In this document: in pieces, positions 13,003-20,987 of the stretch | How the letters are laid out: each line of letters starts with the position of its first letter | Position numbering within the stretch: position 1 is the first letter of the stretch | Source: 2-12-FULL-41-16 sp964473715 | GTDB taxonomy: Bacteria; Patescibacteriota; Patescibacteriia; Magasanikbacterales; UBA922 | Direction of reading: 5' to 3' | NCBI GenBank assembly: GCA_964473715.1 | Contig: CAYYQC010000014.1 | Coordinates: forward strand, 1-23,846 | Length of the DNA stretch: 23,846 nt | Translations under genes and position numbers: made by a program | The notes under the pieces: generated by a model | What the model was told of the DNA's origin: nothing | What the model saw: only the letters and a program-made list of their open reading frames with translations | The model's database searches: none

Positions 13003-14733
13003 TTAGTACCGCTTCTTAAAAATCTTTGGTGAGACGCGCTTGGAATATGGCGATGAAGATGGACGAGGACTATAAGGGCGTGAACTTGGACTCGCCGATC
13101 GAGACGCACCACTCTCTACTGCAGACCGAATATCAAGTGGAATGCCGTCAACCCGAATACCGCGCAAATTACTAATAAATTTAGTGGCGCGATTTTTATC
13201 AACTTCAACAATGGAATAATCATTTTCAATTTTAATATCACCAATTTGAATTCCCTTGGTTCCAGTTTCTGAATTTACTAAGCCAAATAGTTTTGGCACG
13301 GAAAAGCCTTGCTTGCGACCAATGTTAAATTGCAACCGAGCCATGCCTTCTTTGGCATACGGCGCTGGTGCACCAATTGAATTTCCGGTGAATCGTGGTT
13401 CACGCATCACTGGCGCATGAACATCTGGTAAATTTTTGTAAAAATTAATGAACCGACTCATTTCCACAGATACCAAATGATGTACCAATTCTTCACGAGT
13501 TAGGTGAGATAATTTTTCTTCAATAATTGGCATGTATGGTGCCAAATCCACACTATCAGTTTTTGTTTCGGTAATTCTTTCAATCAAATTTAATAATTGC
13601 GCAGTGCAGATATCTTTAGCCGTAGGAATTTGCTTACTTTCAAATTTAACTTTGGTCACATTCGCAATCATTTTGAGCATGTATGATTCGCGAGAATGAA
13701 TAATTGAAATAGACACGCCCGTGCTATTGGCGCGGCCAGTCCGGCCACTGCGGTGCGTATAGTATTCTACTTTGGTTGGAAATCCGTAATGAATAACATG
13801 ACTCAATTCTTTTACATCAATTCCGCGAGCCGCCACATCAGTCGCTACTAATAATTTAATTTGCTTATTGCGAAATTGCATCATTACTTGTTCACGTTGT
13901 GGCTGGGAAAGTTCACCACTAATTGCTGCCGCGGTATAGTGCTCGGCGGCAAGTTTGGCCGTAATTTGCTGAGTTTCCAAGCGTGTGTTACAAAAAATAA
14001 TTCCGTAAATATCTGGGTTTACATCAAGTACACGCTTGAGTGTTTCATATTTATCGCGTGCTTGTACAAAATAATATTCATGCTTAATGTTTACTGAACC
14101 AGAATTTTTAGAAGCCGTGCTAATTTCTTTAATGTCATGCATGTAATCGCGAGCAATTCTCTCCACCGTACGATCCATGGTCGCAGAAAACAATAAAGTT
14201 TGTTTATCTTTTGGGGAAGTTTTTAAAATAGAATCTAATTCTTCTTTAAAACCCATTTTTAACATTTCATCAGCTTCATCAAGAATAAGCCAAGAAATAC
14301 TTTCCAGTTTAATGGCCTTACGATTAATCATATCGAGCATGCGCCCCGGAGTACCCACAATAATTTGTGGACCAGCGCGAAGTGCGTTCATTTGCGTGGT
14401 ATAACTGTCACCACCATAAATAGCCGCCACTTTAATATCGGGAACAAATGCTAAGAAGTTTTTAATATCTTTACTAATTTGCAAACACAGTTCGCGAGTT
14501 GGACACAAAACCAAAGCTTGAGTGTGTTTTTGCGTGCCATCAATGAGTGATAAAACTGGCAAAGAAAAAGCTCCGGTTTTACCAGTACCGGTTTGAGCCA
14601 AAGCAATCAGATCCTGCTTTGAGTTTAAAATATGTGGAATGGCCTGCTCTTGGATAATGGTTGGACTAGTAAAGCCCAACTTTTCCAAGGCTTGGTTAAT
14701 TTCAGGGCGCAAGCCCAATTCGGCAAATGTCAT
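13003..14733 (-). CDS. deaD: DEAD-box RNA helicase of the CsdA/DbpA type
   Basis: 576 aa from ATG at 14733. Motifs in order: Q motif near 20-30, AQTGTGKT 46-53, PTREL 78-82, TPGR 128-131, DEAD 152-155, SAT 183-185, ATDVAARGID 297-306 and HRSGRTGR 327-334. A DbpA-type RNA-binding domain lies at about 465-538, and a serine/arginine/proline-rich basic tail at 541-576. The domain set is that of CsdA/DeaD helicases, which unwind RNA in ribosome assembly and in the cold. The frame stays open upstream to 14790, but those codons lie in the untranslated leader and 14733 starts the conserved Q region. The start codon is inside a hairpin, which suggests control of translation. Confidence 0.96.
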   Translation of the reverse strand: MTFAELGLRPEINQALEKLGFTSPTIIQEQAIPHILNSKQDLIALAQTGTGKTGAFSLPVLSLIDGTQKHTQALVLCPTRELCLQISKDIKNFLAFVPDIKVAAIYGGDSYTTQMNALRAGPQIIVGTPGRMLDMINRKAIKLESISWLILDEADEMLKMGFKEELDSILKTSPKDKQTLLFSATMDRTVERIARDYMHDIKEISTASKNSGSVNIKHEYYFVQARDKYETLKRVLDVNPDIYGIIFCNTRLETQQITAKLAAEHYTAAAISGELSQPQREQVMMQFRNKQIKLLVATDVAARGIDVKELSHVIHYGFPTKVEYYTHRSGRTGRANSTGVSISIIHSRESYMLKMIANVTKVKFESKQIPTAKDICTAQLLNLIERITETKTDSVDLAPYMPIIEEKLSHLTREELVHHLVSVEMSRFINFYKNLPDVHAPVMREPRFTGNSIGAPAPYAKEGMARLQFNIGRKQGFSVPKLFGLVNSETGTKGIQIGDIKIENDYSIVEVDKNRATKFISNLRGIRVDGIPLDIRSAVESGASRSASPSSRPYSPRPSSSPYSKRVSPKIFKKRY

Positions 14734-14758
14734 ATGCGTAATTATTTCGCACATGACA
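14728..14758 (-). promoter_or_regulatory. Hairpin enclosing the DEAD-box helicase start codon
   Basis: In the mRNA UGUCAUGUGCG (14748-14758) pairs with CGCAUAUGACA (14728-14738), 11 bp with one G-U, over a 9-base AU-rich loop. The second arm contains the AUG at 14731-14733. The fold would hide the start until it is opened by temperature change, helicase action or a ribosome. Confidence 0.65.
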
Positions 14759-14828
14759 CTTGGAGATGAGGTCGACCCGGTCGACGCCAATTCGCTTGTT
14801 CAGGCACGAAGAAATAAAATGAGACCCG

Positions 14829-14857
14829 AATATACCCTAAAACCGTAAAAATGTCAA
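14829..14857 (-). promoter_or_regulatory. Promoter of the DEAD-box helicase
   Basis: On the minus strand TTGACA (14852-14857) and TATATT (14829-14834) are 17 bp apart, giving a leader of about 90 bases before 14733. It lies back to back with the plus-strand promoter of the next gene. Confidence 0.85.
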
Positions 14858-14872
14858 TACCTTAGCCAAAAA

Positions 14873-14901
14873 TTGACACTCTACCGGTTATATTTTATAG
14901 T
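14873..14901 (+). promoter_or_regulatory. Promoter of the 114-aa membrane protein
   Basis: TTGACA (14873-14878) and TATAGT (14896-14901) are 17 bp apart; transcription would start about 17 bases before the ATG at 14926. Confidence 0.8.
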
Positions 14902-14925
14902 TTCCCTATTATTACTTATTTTTCT

Positions 14926-15270
14926 ATGGAAAAGAAATCTGGTACTCGTATTTTCTTACTCATTATCCTAGCATTACGCGCAGTCGCCCAAATCCTTGGT
15001 TTTACTGGCATGCTTATGCTTCCAGAACTAACTGGAGAAAATCAAGCACTTACAGCCCTTTTAGCCCTAATGTCTATTGGCTATATCGCGGGATTTATTG
15101 GAACTTTCAAAAAACTTAAATGGACATTTCCAGTGATTGCCACAGTCATGGCCACCGATCTAATTATTGTATTAGTTTTTCGAGGTTCCAGTGCAGCCGC
15201 GATTGGCGCCCTTATTATGGATGCGTTAATCCTTTACTTTGCGCACCAAGAACATAAAGCTCTGAAATAG
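14926..15270 (+). CDS. Small integral membrane protein, unknown family
   Basis: 114 aa with a basic start (MEKKSGTR) and about four hydrophobic helices: IFLLIILALRAVAQILGF, LTALLALMSIGYIAGFIGTF, WTFPVIATVMATDLIIVLVF and AAAIGALIMDALILYFA. The end HQEHKALK is polar. This is a compact four-helix membrane protein with no motif I can name. Its last 56 bases overlap the end of the convergent HelD-like helicase gene. There is no Shine-Dalgarno. It has its own good promoter. Confidence 0.8.
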   Translation: MEKKSGTRIFLLIILALRAVAQILGFTGMLMLPELTGENQALTALLALMSIGYIAGFIGTFKKLKWTFPVIATVMATDLIIVLVFRGSSAAAIGALIMDALILYFAHQEHKALK

Positions 15271-17026
15271 CACGAGTCAAAGCCACGTAAAAAAGGTCCT
15301 CTTGGATCTTTTTTATTTCCTGCGCCACTTTTTCCGGTACATACGGTAAAGACAAAGCACTTTCTATAGGTCCAACCAAAAACACTGTATCAAACTCCAC
15401 ACCCTGTGCTTCCTGAAAACTTAAACAAAAAATATTTTTATTTTTGAATTCAATCTTAAACGGTTCTAGATATTTTTTCTCTTTTGCCAAAATACCAACA
15501 ACACTCTCGTTAGAATCTTTAATAATACTTTTAATAAAATCAATTTCTTCCACCGAACTTGTGAAGTTTTTTTCTACCACTTCTTTTCCTTCTTTCAGAG
15601 ATTCAGGCACAGTCACTTTAAAGCCGAGACTTTGGACATACTGTAAAATTTGTTTGGTGTTACGGTATACTTTTTGCAAAGTTACCAAGCGTTCAGTTTG
15701 TACACGTGAATCAATTTGTCCCAACTCACGAATAGTCCCTAGTTGGGTTTGTTGCGCCAAATCCCCTACGTACACCACTGATTCAGTTTTTTCATTTAAA
15801 CAACTTTTAAAAATTTCTAGTTGTTCTGGAAGATAATTCTGAAACTCATCCACAATTAGTAAATTATATTCTGCGGGGAAAAAACCTTTACGCTTTCGAT
15901 AATTACCATTTTGCAATTCTTCAAAATACTCTTTTTCAATCTGAAATACACCTTTATTTTTACGATACGCCGAGAGTAGAAATGTTAAATCAAAACGATC
16001 CAAAACCTTATCGACTTTTTGTTTTTGCCAGAGCTTCTTATTTTTTGCGTCAAAATAAGGTTCGTAGATTTTAATTAGCTCAGAGTAAATATTTCTTGAA
16101 TAATTAATCTCGGGGCTATTTCGTAAAGCTTGCAGCTTAGCATATTCATATTGAATTCTTTCTGCCACACTTTTACCATATCCCAGAACATAGGAATATC
16201 CTTTTAAACCTAAGATTCCAATAGCCCAATCAGCAAAGGTTTGAATTTCAATTCCTTGAATCCCCAATTCTGGCAGTAATTGTGAGAAATAATTTTTAGT
16301 CCCCGTATCTTGCACCAAAATCAAAACTTTATCCGGTGTAAATAAATCAGCACTTTCTGGAGATTGGGCTAAGTACGCCACACGATGAAGTGCCAAAGTA
16401 GTTTTTCCTGAACCAGCTGGTCCTGAAATTACCAAAGGACCTTTATATTCAGCCCGAATAATCTGATCCTGAGCTTTTTCCATTTGTTCCACCACTTCTG
16501 GCAATACAAAACCCGATTTTTTCCGCGTAAAATTTTCTTGGTACACCAATTCACGTGACGTATCCAGACTTTCTGTGGCAAAAAACAATAATTTACCATC
16601 AGCAATAAGATATTGATCTTTTTCAATAATCAGTCCACTTTGGCTACTACCATCGGGCCGAGTATAGGAAGCTTGACCCGGATTTTCAAAGCGCAAAGTA
16701 GCTACAGGTGTAATCCAGGAATATATTCCCTCTTCAGGAAAAGAAAATTTGGCAAAATATAAAGTTTTTTTCTCACCACTATCAAAATCACAACGCGCAA
16801 AATAGGGTGATGGATATAATTCTTTTAAGTCCCGTACATGTTTACGGTTATAAACCATAATAGTCCACTGAGCAATAGCGTCTCCGCCTGCAAGCTTGGA
16901 AATCTCTTTAGCCATGACAGAATCTCGTTTTTCCTTAATCTCAACCACGTTTACAATTTTAGTACGAATTGATTCTACATGCTCTTTCACCTTTTGGATG
17001 AGTTTATCTTTAAGTTCTTGTTTCAT
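15215..17026 (-). CDS. helD: HelD-like superfamily 1 helicase
   Basis: 603 aa. Residues 1-45 form a charged N-terminal helix. Walker A is GPAGSGKT at 202-209, Walker B is VDEFQ at 392-396, and further SF1 motifs are GDLAQQTQ at 421-428, YRNT at 454-457 and VALTRA at 581-586. A long N-terminal arm before Walker A and a relatively compact body fit HelD/helicase IV rather than UvrD. Bacterial HelD proteins bind RNA polymerase and free it from stalled complexes. The gene symbol is by resemblance. A terminator hairpin ends 5 bases before the ATG at 17026, downstream of a consensus promoter. The 3' end overlaps the convergent membrane protein gene. Confidence 0.88.
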   Translation of the reverse strand: MKQELKDKLIQKVKEHVESIRTKIVNVVEIKEKRDSVMAKEISKLAGGDAIAQWTIMVYNRKHVRDLKELYPSPYFARCDFDSGEKKTLYFAKFSFPEEGIYSWITPVATLRFENPGQASYTRPDGSSQSGLIIEKDQYLIADGKLLFFATESLDTSRELVYQENFTRKKSGFVLPEVVEQMEKAQDQIIRAEYKGPLVISGPAGSGKTTLALHRVAYLAQSPESADLFTPDKVLILVQDTGTKNYFSQLLPELGIQGIEIQTFADWAIGILGLKGYSYVLGYGKSVAERIQYEYAKLQALRNSPEINYSRNIYSELIKIYEPYFDAKNKKLWQKQKVDKVLDRFDLTFLLSAYRKNKGVFQIEKEYFEELQNGNYRKRKGFFPAEYNLLIVDEFQNYLPEQLEIFKSCLNEKTESVVYVGDLAQQTQLGTIRELGQIDSRVQTERLVTLQKVYRNTKQILQYVQSLGFKVTVPESLKEGKEVVEKNFTSSVEEIDFIKSIIKDSNESVVGILAKEKKYLEPFKIEFKNKNIFCLSFQEAQGVEFDTVFLVGPIESALSLPYVPEKVAQEIKKIQEDLFYVALTRAISELYVLGAQSKGLTHP

Positions 17027-17030
17027 ATAT

Positions 17031-17057
17031 AAAAAAATCCCGATTTATCGGGATTTT
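17031..17057 (-). terminator. Terminator hairpin in the helicase leader (attenuator candidate)
   Basis: On the minus strand AAAATCCCGA (17048-17057) pairs with TCGGGATTTT (17034-17043) over TAAA, followed by a run of seven T ending at 17031. It lies between the promoter at 17117-17145 and the ATG at 17026, so most transcripts would stop before the gene unless it is bypassed. Confidence 0.8.
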
Positions 17058-17116
17058 GGGTGATTATAAATTTGTAAGATACTATGTTGTATATAAATAT
17101 GCATAGTAATATCTAT

Positions 17117-17145
17117 ATAATACGGAATTTTGAATACTATGTCAA
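17117..17145 (-). promoter_or_regulatory. Promoter of the HelD-like helicase
   Basis: On the minus strand TTGACA (17140-17145) and TATTAT (17117-17122) are 17 bp apart. The leader of about 84 bases also contains TACTATG/CATAGTA, a 7-bp hairpin ahead of the terminator. Confidence 0.85.
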
Positions 17146-17176
17146 TGTATACGCTTACACTGCCCCAAACTAAATC

Positions 17177-17205
17177 TTGTAAAATCAGCTAAACAAGGGT
17201 ACTAT
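17177..17205 (+). promoter_or_regulatory. Promoter of the DUF6629 gene
   Basis: TTGTAA (17177-17182) and TACTAT (17200-17205) are 17 bp apart. Transcription would begin only 2-4 bases before ATG at 17215. Confidence 0.7.
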
Positions 17206-17214
17206 TACCCCACT

Positions 17215-17868
17215 ATGTGTTTTTCTGCTTCTGCTAGTTTTGTCGCCTCAGCCGTGCTTACAGGAATCGGTATTTACGCACTACACAAACAAAAAGGAAC
17301 TTCGCAGTGGCCACTCGCCATTATTCCTTTTATTTTTGCCATTCAACAAGCCATCGAAGGTTTTCTTTGGCTCTCGCTTACCAAGTGGGAAAATACTGGA
17401 GCAGTAGTATTAAGCAGTATCTTTCTTTTTTTTGCGTTTTTCTTCTGGCCTTCATACATGCCATGGGTAGCCGCCAAACTCGAAACCAATCCTGCCCGCA
17501 AAAAACTACACACCCAAATTTGGTATATAGGCCTAACATTTGGTTCAGCTTTATATTTATTTTTCCTTTTAAAACCAGTTTCAGCCTATGTAAATGGTAA
17601 TTCAATCTGCTACTCCTATTACCCATACTTAGGAACAGACTTCAATACTTTGCCCTGGTTAGTAGTTCCATACGTAGGTTTTACGGTTTTAACGGGAATT
17701 GTTTCCAAAAATCGAGTTTTCAAGCTTTTTAGCGTCTTGGCAGGCACACTTATGCTCATTGCTTGGTATTTTCACCACGAAACTTTTACTTCTACCTGGT
17801 GTTTTTTTGCCGCTGTATTAAGCCTTATTTTGCTTATTCCTGCTCCAAAATTAGCCCATCGGCACTAG
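17215..17868 (+). CDS. DUF6629-like multi-pass membrane protein
   Basis: 217 aa beginning MCFSASASFVASAVLTGIGIYAL. The MCFSA start and an early helix with QQAIEGFLWLSL are typical of DUF6629. Six or seven hydrophobic helices fill the chain, with a small soluble loop at about 115-145 (NSICYSYYPYLG) and an end of PAPKLAHRH. The family has no known function. The gene is probably leaderless. It stands alone, with the tRNA promoter starting 6 bases after its stop. Confidence 0.88.
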   Translation: MCFSASASFVASAVLTGIGIYALHKQKGTSQWPLAIIPFIFAIQQAIEGFLWLSLTKWENTGAVVLSSIFLFFAFFFWPSYMPWVAAKLETNPARKKLHTQIWYIGLTFGSALYLFFLLKPVSAYVNGNSICYSYYPYLGTDFNTLPWLVVPYVGFTVLTGIVSKNRVFKLFSVLAGTLMLIAWYFHHETFTSTWCFFAAVLSLILLIPAPKLAHRH

Positions 17869-17873
17869 GGGGC

Positions 17874-17902
17874 TTGAATTCTTTTTGGTAATCGTCTATA
17901 CT
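17874..17902 (+). promoter_or_regulatory. Promoter of the tRNA-Met/tRNA-Gly unit
   Basis: TTGAAT (17874-17879) and TATACT (17897-17902) are 17 bp apart, and the first tRNA begins 18 bases later. Confidence 0.8.
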
Positions 17903-17919
17903 GTGCCTTATGCCAATGA

Positions 17920-17993
17920 CGCGGGGTAGAGCAATCCGGTAGCTCGGCGGGCCCATAATCCGCAGGTTGCAGGTTCAAATCCTGTCCCCGCTA
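17920..17993 (+). tRNA. Initiator tRNA-Met (CAT), with unusual anticodon loop
   Basis: All four arms fold. The acceptor has a C1-U72 mismatch and the D stem an A11-U24 pair, both typical of initiators. Anticodon CAT is at 17954-17956. Position 33 is C (17953) instead of the near-universal U, and the lowest anticodon-stem pair is G31-U39, so only two of the usual three G-C pairs remain. CCA is not encoded (ACA follows). Confidence 0.93.
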
Positions 17994-18021
17994 CAAGGGT
18001 TTTATAACCCTAAATTTATAC

Positions 18022-18095
18022 GCGGTAGTAGTTCAGTTGGCTAGAACGTCTCCTTGCCAAGGAGAAGGTCGCCAGTTCGAATCTGGTCTGCCGCT
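18022..18095 (+). tRNA. tRNA-Gly (GCC)
   Basis: 74 bases with complete arms; anticodon stem TCTCC/GGAGA around TTGCCAA gives anticodon GCC. It follows tRNA-Met after 28 bases and is probably on the same transcript. CCA is not encoded. Confidence 0.95.
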
Positions 18096-18158
18096 CACGA
18101 TTCTGCTATACTAAGAATCGTAAATCAGTTCGGTTAATAACCGTGACTGTATGGCTAC
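18096..18158 (+). other. Hairpin-rich trailer of the tRNA transcript
   Basis: ACGATTCT/AGAATCGT (near 18097-18121) and CAGT-CGGTT/AACCG-ACTG (near 18126-18149) form two stems ahead of the terminator. It may be a simple trailer or a small RNA; TATACT at 18107-18112 has no good -35. Confidence 0.4.
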
Positions 18159-18193
18159 AAAACACCCTCTGAAGTAGGGTGTTTTGTTTTTTT
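18159..18193 (+). terminator. Terminator of the tRNA unit
   Basis: AAAACACCCT/AGGGTGTTTT (18159-18168 with 18176-18185) over a 7-base loop, then G and seven T. Confidence 0.9.
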
Positions 18194-18197
18194 AACG

Positions 18198-18247
18198 TTG
18201 ACAGTGTTAGTAGATTAAAGTATGATAAGTATGAATTAACATACTTT
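18198..18247 (+). promoter_or_regulatory. Promoter and operator of the AbrB-type regulator
   Basis: TTGACA (18198-18203) and TATGAT (18221-18226) are 17 bp apart. AAAGTATG (18217-18224) overlaps the -10, AAGTATG repeats at 18227-18233, and the inverted CATACTTT (18240-18247) directly precedes the ATG. The two direct and one inverted copies fit autoregulation by the gene's own product. Confidence 0.7.
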
Positions 18248-18487
18248 ATGAAAACTGCAAAATTTAAGCCCGCATCAATGCCAAGCTTTGGTATGGCTGT
18301 AGTGGGTGAGCGGGGACAAATCGTTATCCCCAAAGAAATGCGCGATCTCCTCGTCTTAAAAAAGGGCGATCAATTAATGCTCATGTTCCATAATGATTCA
18401 GTGGTAATCATTCCGCGAGAAAAAATGGAAAGCTTTGTTCATCATCTCACCACTAGTTTAAAATTAAATCCTAAACCTAAAAAATAA
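18248..18487 (+). CDS. AbrB/MazE-type transition-state regulator
   Basis: 79 aa from ATG at 18248. VVGERGQIVIPKEMRDLLVLKKGDQLMLMFHNDSVVIIPRE (about 18-58) is the swapped-hairpin SpoVT-AbrB DNA-binding domain, with the GQIVIPKEMR core at 23-32. These proteins dimerise and bind AT-rich operators. The tail (about 60-79) is basic. The gene lies 2 bases before the exporter operon, so it is probably its first gene and regulator. An upstream in-frame start at 18179 would lie before the promoter and is rejected. Confidence 0.93.
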   Translation: MKTAKFKPASMPSFGMAVVGERGQIVIPKEMRDLLVLKKGDQLMLMFHNDSVVIIPREKMESFVHHLTTSLKLNPKPKK

Positions 18488-18489
18488 AT

Positions 18490-20262
18490 ATGGATAAAAC
18501 AATCCTTCTCGCCAAACTCAAACGTCCACGTTATTATGTTTCCATTGCGATTGCGGTTTTAATTGTTGGCTATGGAACATACAGTTCTATTGCGGCTAAA
18601 AATAAACCACTAGAATACGAAACCACTTCAGCAACCAAAGGAAACCTAACTCAAACCATTGAAGCAACTGGCAAATTAGAATCAAAAGATGGTGTTGATC
18701 TGCGTTTTGAAATGCCCGGCACACTTACTACCATTTCTGTAAAAGAAGGTGCACAAGTAAAAGCAGGACAAGTGTTAGCTTCACTACGTTTATCTGAGCT
18801 CAATGCTTCACTTGGACAAGCTTCTGCCAACCTACGTCAAAAAATGGCCGGTGCCACAGATCAAGACCGCGCATATTACAAAGCAGCTTTAGATTCTGCA
18901 CAAGCTTCATGGGAGCAATCACAAGCATCGGCACTTTCAGATGTTGCCAATGCCAAATCTGCAATTTTAACAGCCGAAGCAAATTTAAAATTAGCTGAGG
19001 GCGGAAATAATAGTAAAATTATTTCAGCTGCGTATGAAAACGCTTTTGCGGCCATGCAAACAGCCATGATTACTGCTGATGATGGTTTAACCCAAGTAGA
19101 TAATATTTTGGGTGTTGATAATGTTTCAGCTAATGATAGTTTTGAACGCAGTTTGAGCCCAGCCAACCCAGGCAAAATTGCCACTGCACAAAATTCTTAT
19201 TATGCAGCCAAGAGTGCCAATAGTGTCGCTAAAACCAAAATCAATTCTGTTCTTTCTGCTTCTGACCAGACCGGTGTACGCGCTGGGTTAACCACCATAG
19301 GTACAGCCCTCAATCAAACCATTAAAGCATTATCTTCAGTTAGTGATATTTTAGAGACTACCATTCCAACCGCAGAATTATCTCAAACTACTTTAGATAC
19401 TAAAAAAAGTACTATTGTTAGCTCCCGTTCTGCATTGGCAGCCCAATACAGCGCAACACTAATTTCACAACAATCATTGGATACCGCTGCTAATAGTTAT
19501 ACTAATTATCAAATTGCTTACAATAAAGCAGTAAGTGATTTGGCGACTATTGAAGTTAACAGTCAAAGTACTGTTAAAATCCGTGAGGCCGCCTATTTAC
19601 AAGCCAAGGCCAATTATGAAGGTAAAACCCTGCCAACTCGCGAAGTTGATCTTGCACCTTATCGCGCCGCGGTAGCTATTGCTGCTGCCAATCGTGAACG
19701 CGCAATTCTCCGCGCGCCAGTCGATGGTGTGGTCGGTAAAATTGCCAAAAAGAAAGGCGAGTTAGTAAGTTCTGCAGACGCTGTAATCCAAATTGTTTCA
19801 CCACATTTTGAAATTCGCGTAGATGTACCAGAAACTGATATTGCTAAAATTGTAAATTCTACTCGACGCGATGCTACTTTTACGCTTGATGCGTTTGGTG
19901 AAGAAACTAAATTTACTGGCACCATTATTACCGTAAACCAAGACTCCACTGAAATTCAAGATGTGGTTTACTACCAAGTCACGATTGCGGTTGCAGATAA
20001 TCAAAATGATAAACCCCTACAATCAGGCATGACTGCTAATGTTAAAATTATTACTGATACTCGTGAAAATGTTCTGTTTGTACCACAACGCACCCTTCGT
20101 ACTCGTGAGAATGGCGAAAAGTTTGTACGCGTTTTAAATGAAGACAAAACTGAACGCGAAGCAACCGTCACTCCTGGCTTACGGGCCGACGATGGTAAAG
20201 TGGAAATTCTTAGTGGTTTAAATGAAGGTGAAACCGTAATTATCAGCTCTAAACAAGCCTAA
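18490..20262 (+). CDS. macA: Membrane fusion protein of a MacAB-like exporter
   Basis: 590 aa, longer than the usual 370-400 of MacA. One N-terminal membrane helix (about 16-34) anchors it. A first lipoyl half lies at about 63-98 (MPGTLTTISVKEGAQVKAGQVLASL). A very long alanine/serine-rich helical hairpin follows (about 99-385), then the second lipoyl half (about 398-432, LRAPVDGVVGKIAKKKGELV) and the beta-barrel region to the end. It should bridge the permeases and the outer layers of the envelope. It follows the regulator after 2 bases and precedes the ATPase after one. There is no Shine-Dalgarno. The extended hairpin is the notable feature. Confidence 0.92.
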   Translation: MDKTILLAKLKRPRYYVSIAIAVLIVGYGTYSSIAAKNKPLEYETTSATKGNLTQTIEATGKLESKDGVDLRFEMPGTLTTISVKEGAQVKAGQVLASLRLSELNASLGQASANLRQKMAGATDQDRAYYKAALDSAQASWEQSQASALSDVANAKSAILTAEANLKLAEGGNNSKIISAAYENAFAAMQTAMITADDGLTQVDNILGVDNVSANDSFERSLSPANPGKIATAQNSYYAAKSANSVAKTKINSVLSASDQTGVRAGLTTIGTALNQTIKALSSVSDILETTIPTAELSQTTLDTKKSTIVSSRSALAAQYSATLISQQSLDTAANSYTNYQIAYNKAVSDLATIEVNSQSTVKIREAAYLQAKANYEGKTLPTREVDLAPYRAAVAIAAANRERAILRAPVDGVVGKIAKKKGELVSSADAVIQIVSPHFEIRVDVPETDIAKIVNSTRRDATFTLDAFGEETKFTGTIITVNQDSTEIQDVVYYQVTIAVADNQNDKPLQSGMTANVKIITDTRENVLFVPQRTLRTRENGEKFVRVLNEDKTEREATVTPGLRADDGKVEILSGLNEGETVIISSKQA

Positions 20263-20263
20263 T

Positions 20264-20986
20264 ATGAGCTTAATTGAGGTTAAAGACCTGATTAAAAATT
20301 ACGAGAGTGGAGAAGTTGCCACTCAAGTTCTCAAAGGTGTTTCTTTTTCCATTAAAAAAGGTGAGTTTGTGGCCATCATGGGTCCCAGTGGTTCTGGTAA
20401 ATCCACTCTCATGCACATCTTAGGTTTCCTTGATACACTCACGACTGGTACCTACACTTTTGATGGTAAAGACGTAAGCAAATTAACTGATTCTGAACTG
20501 GCCACCATGCGCAATCGCAAAGTTGGCTTTGTGTTTCAGGCTTTCAATCTTTTAGCTCGCACTTCGGCTACGGAAAACGTCATGTTACCACTCCTTTATA
20601 GTGATATGGCCAAAGATAAACGTCGAGCAAAGGCCATTGAAATGCTTACCTCGGTTGGTCTTAGTCATCGTTTAGAAAATTTACCAAACCAATTGTCGGG
20701 TGGTGAAAAACAACGGGTCGCGATTGCGCGCGCCTTTGTAAATGATCCAGAAATTATTTTTGCCGACGAACCAACTGGTAACCTCGATTCCAAATCCGGT
20801 TTACAAGTGATGAAAATTCTTCAAGGTTTAAATGACGATGGACATACGATTATTCTCGTTACTCATGAACGTCACACGGCCGAACACGCTAAACGCATCT
20901 TGTTAATTAAAGATGGCGAAATTGTTAAGGATGAAATAGTTAAAGATCGTCAAATTGCTTCTGAAACAGGAGAGTTAAAAAAATAA
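20264..20986 (+). CDS. macB: ABC transporter ATPase of the MacB/LolD type
   Basis: 240 aa. Walker A GPSGSGKST at 40-48, Q-loop Q92, signature LSGGE at 144-148, Walker B FADEP at 166-170 and switch H201 are all present, so it is an active-looking ATPase. The subfamily, by FQAFNLLARTSATENV at 91-106, is that of LolD/MacB. It powers the two permeases encoded downstream. It is separated from the fusion protein by one base and from permease 1 by one base. The symbol refers to the ATPase part of MacB, which here is a separate chain. Confidence 0.95.
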   Translation: MSLIEVKDLIKNYESGEVATQVLKGVSFSIKKGEFVAIMGPSGSGKSTLMHILGFLDTLTTGTYTFDGKDVSKLTDSELATMRNRKVGFVFQAFNLLARTSATENVMLPLLYSDMAKDKRRAKAIEMLTSVGLSHRLENLPNQLSGGEKQRVAIARAFVNDPEIIFADEPTGNLDSKSGLQVMKILQGLNDDGHTIILVTHERHTAEHAKRILLIKDGEIVKDEIVKDRQIASETGELKK

Positions 20987-20987
20987 T

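Noticed and set aside
14734..14790. Longer N-terminus for the DEAD-box helicase
   Set aside because: These codons fall in the leader hairpin region; the conserved helicase start is at 14733.
18096..18158. A third tRNA after tRNA-Gly
   Set aside because: The stems do not form a cloverleaf and no T arm is present.
18179..18247. 23-residue extension of the AbrB-type regulator
   Set aside because: It lies in the terminator and promoter; the transcript starts after it.
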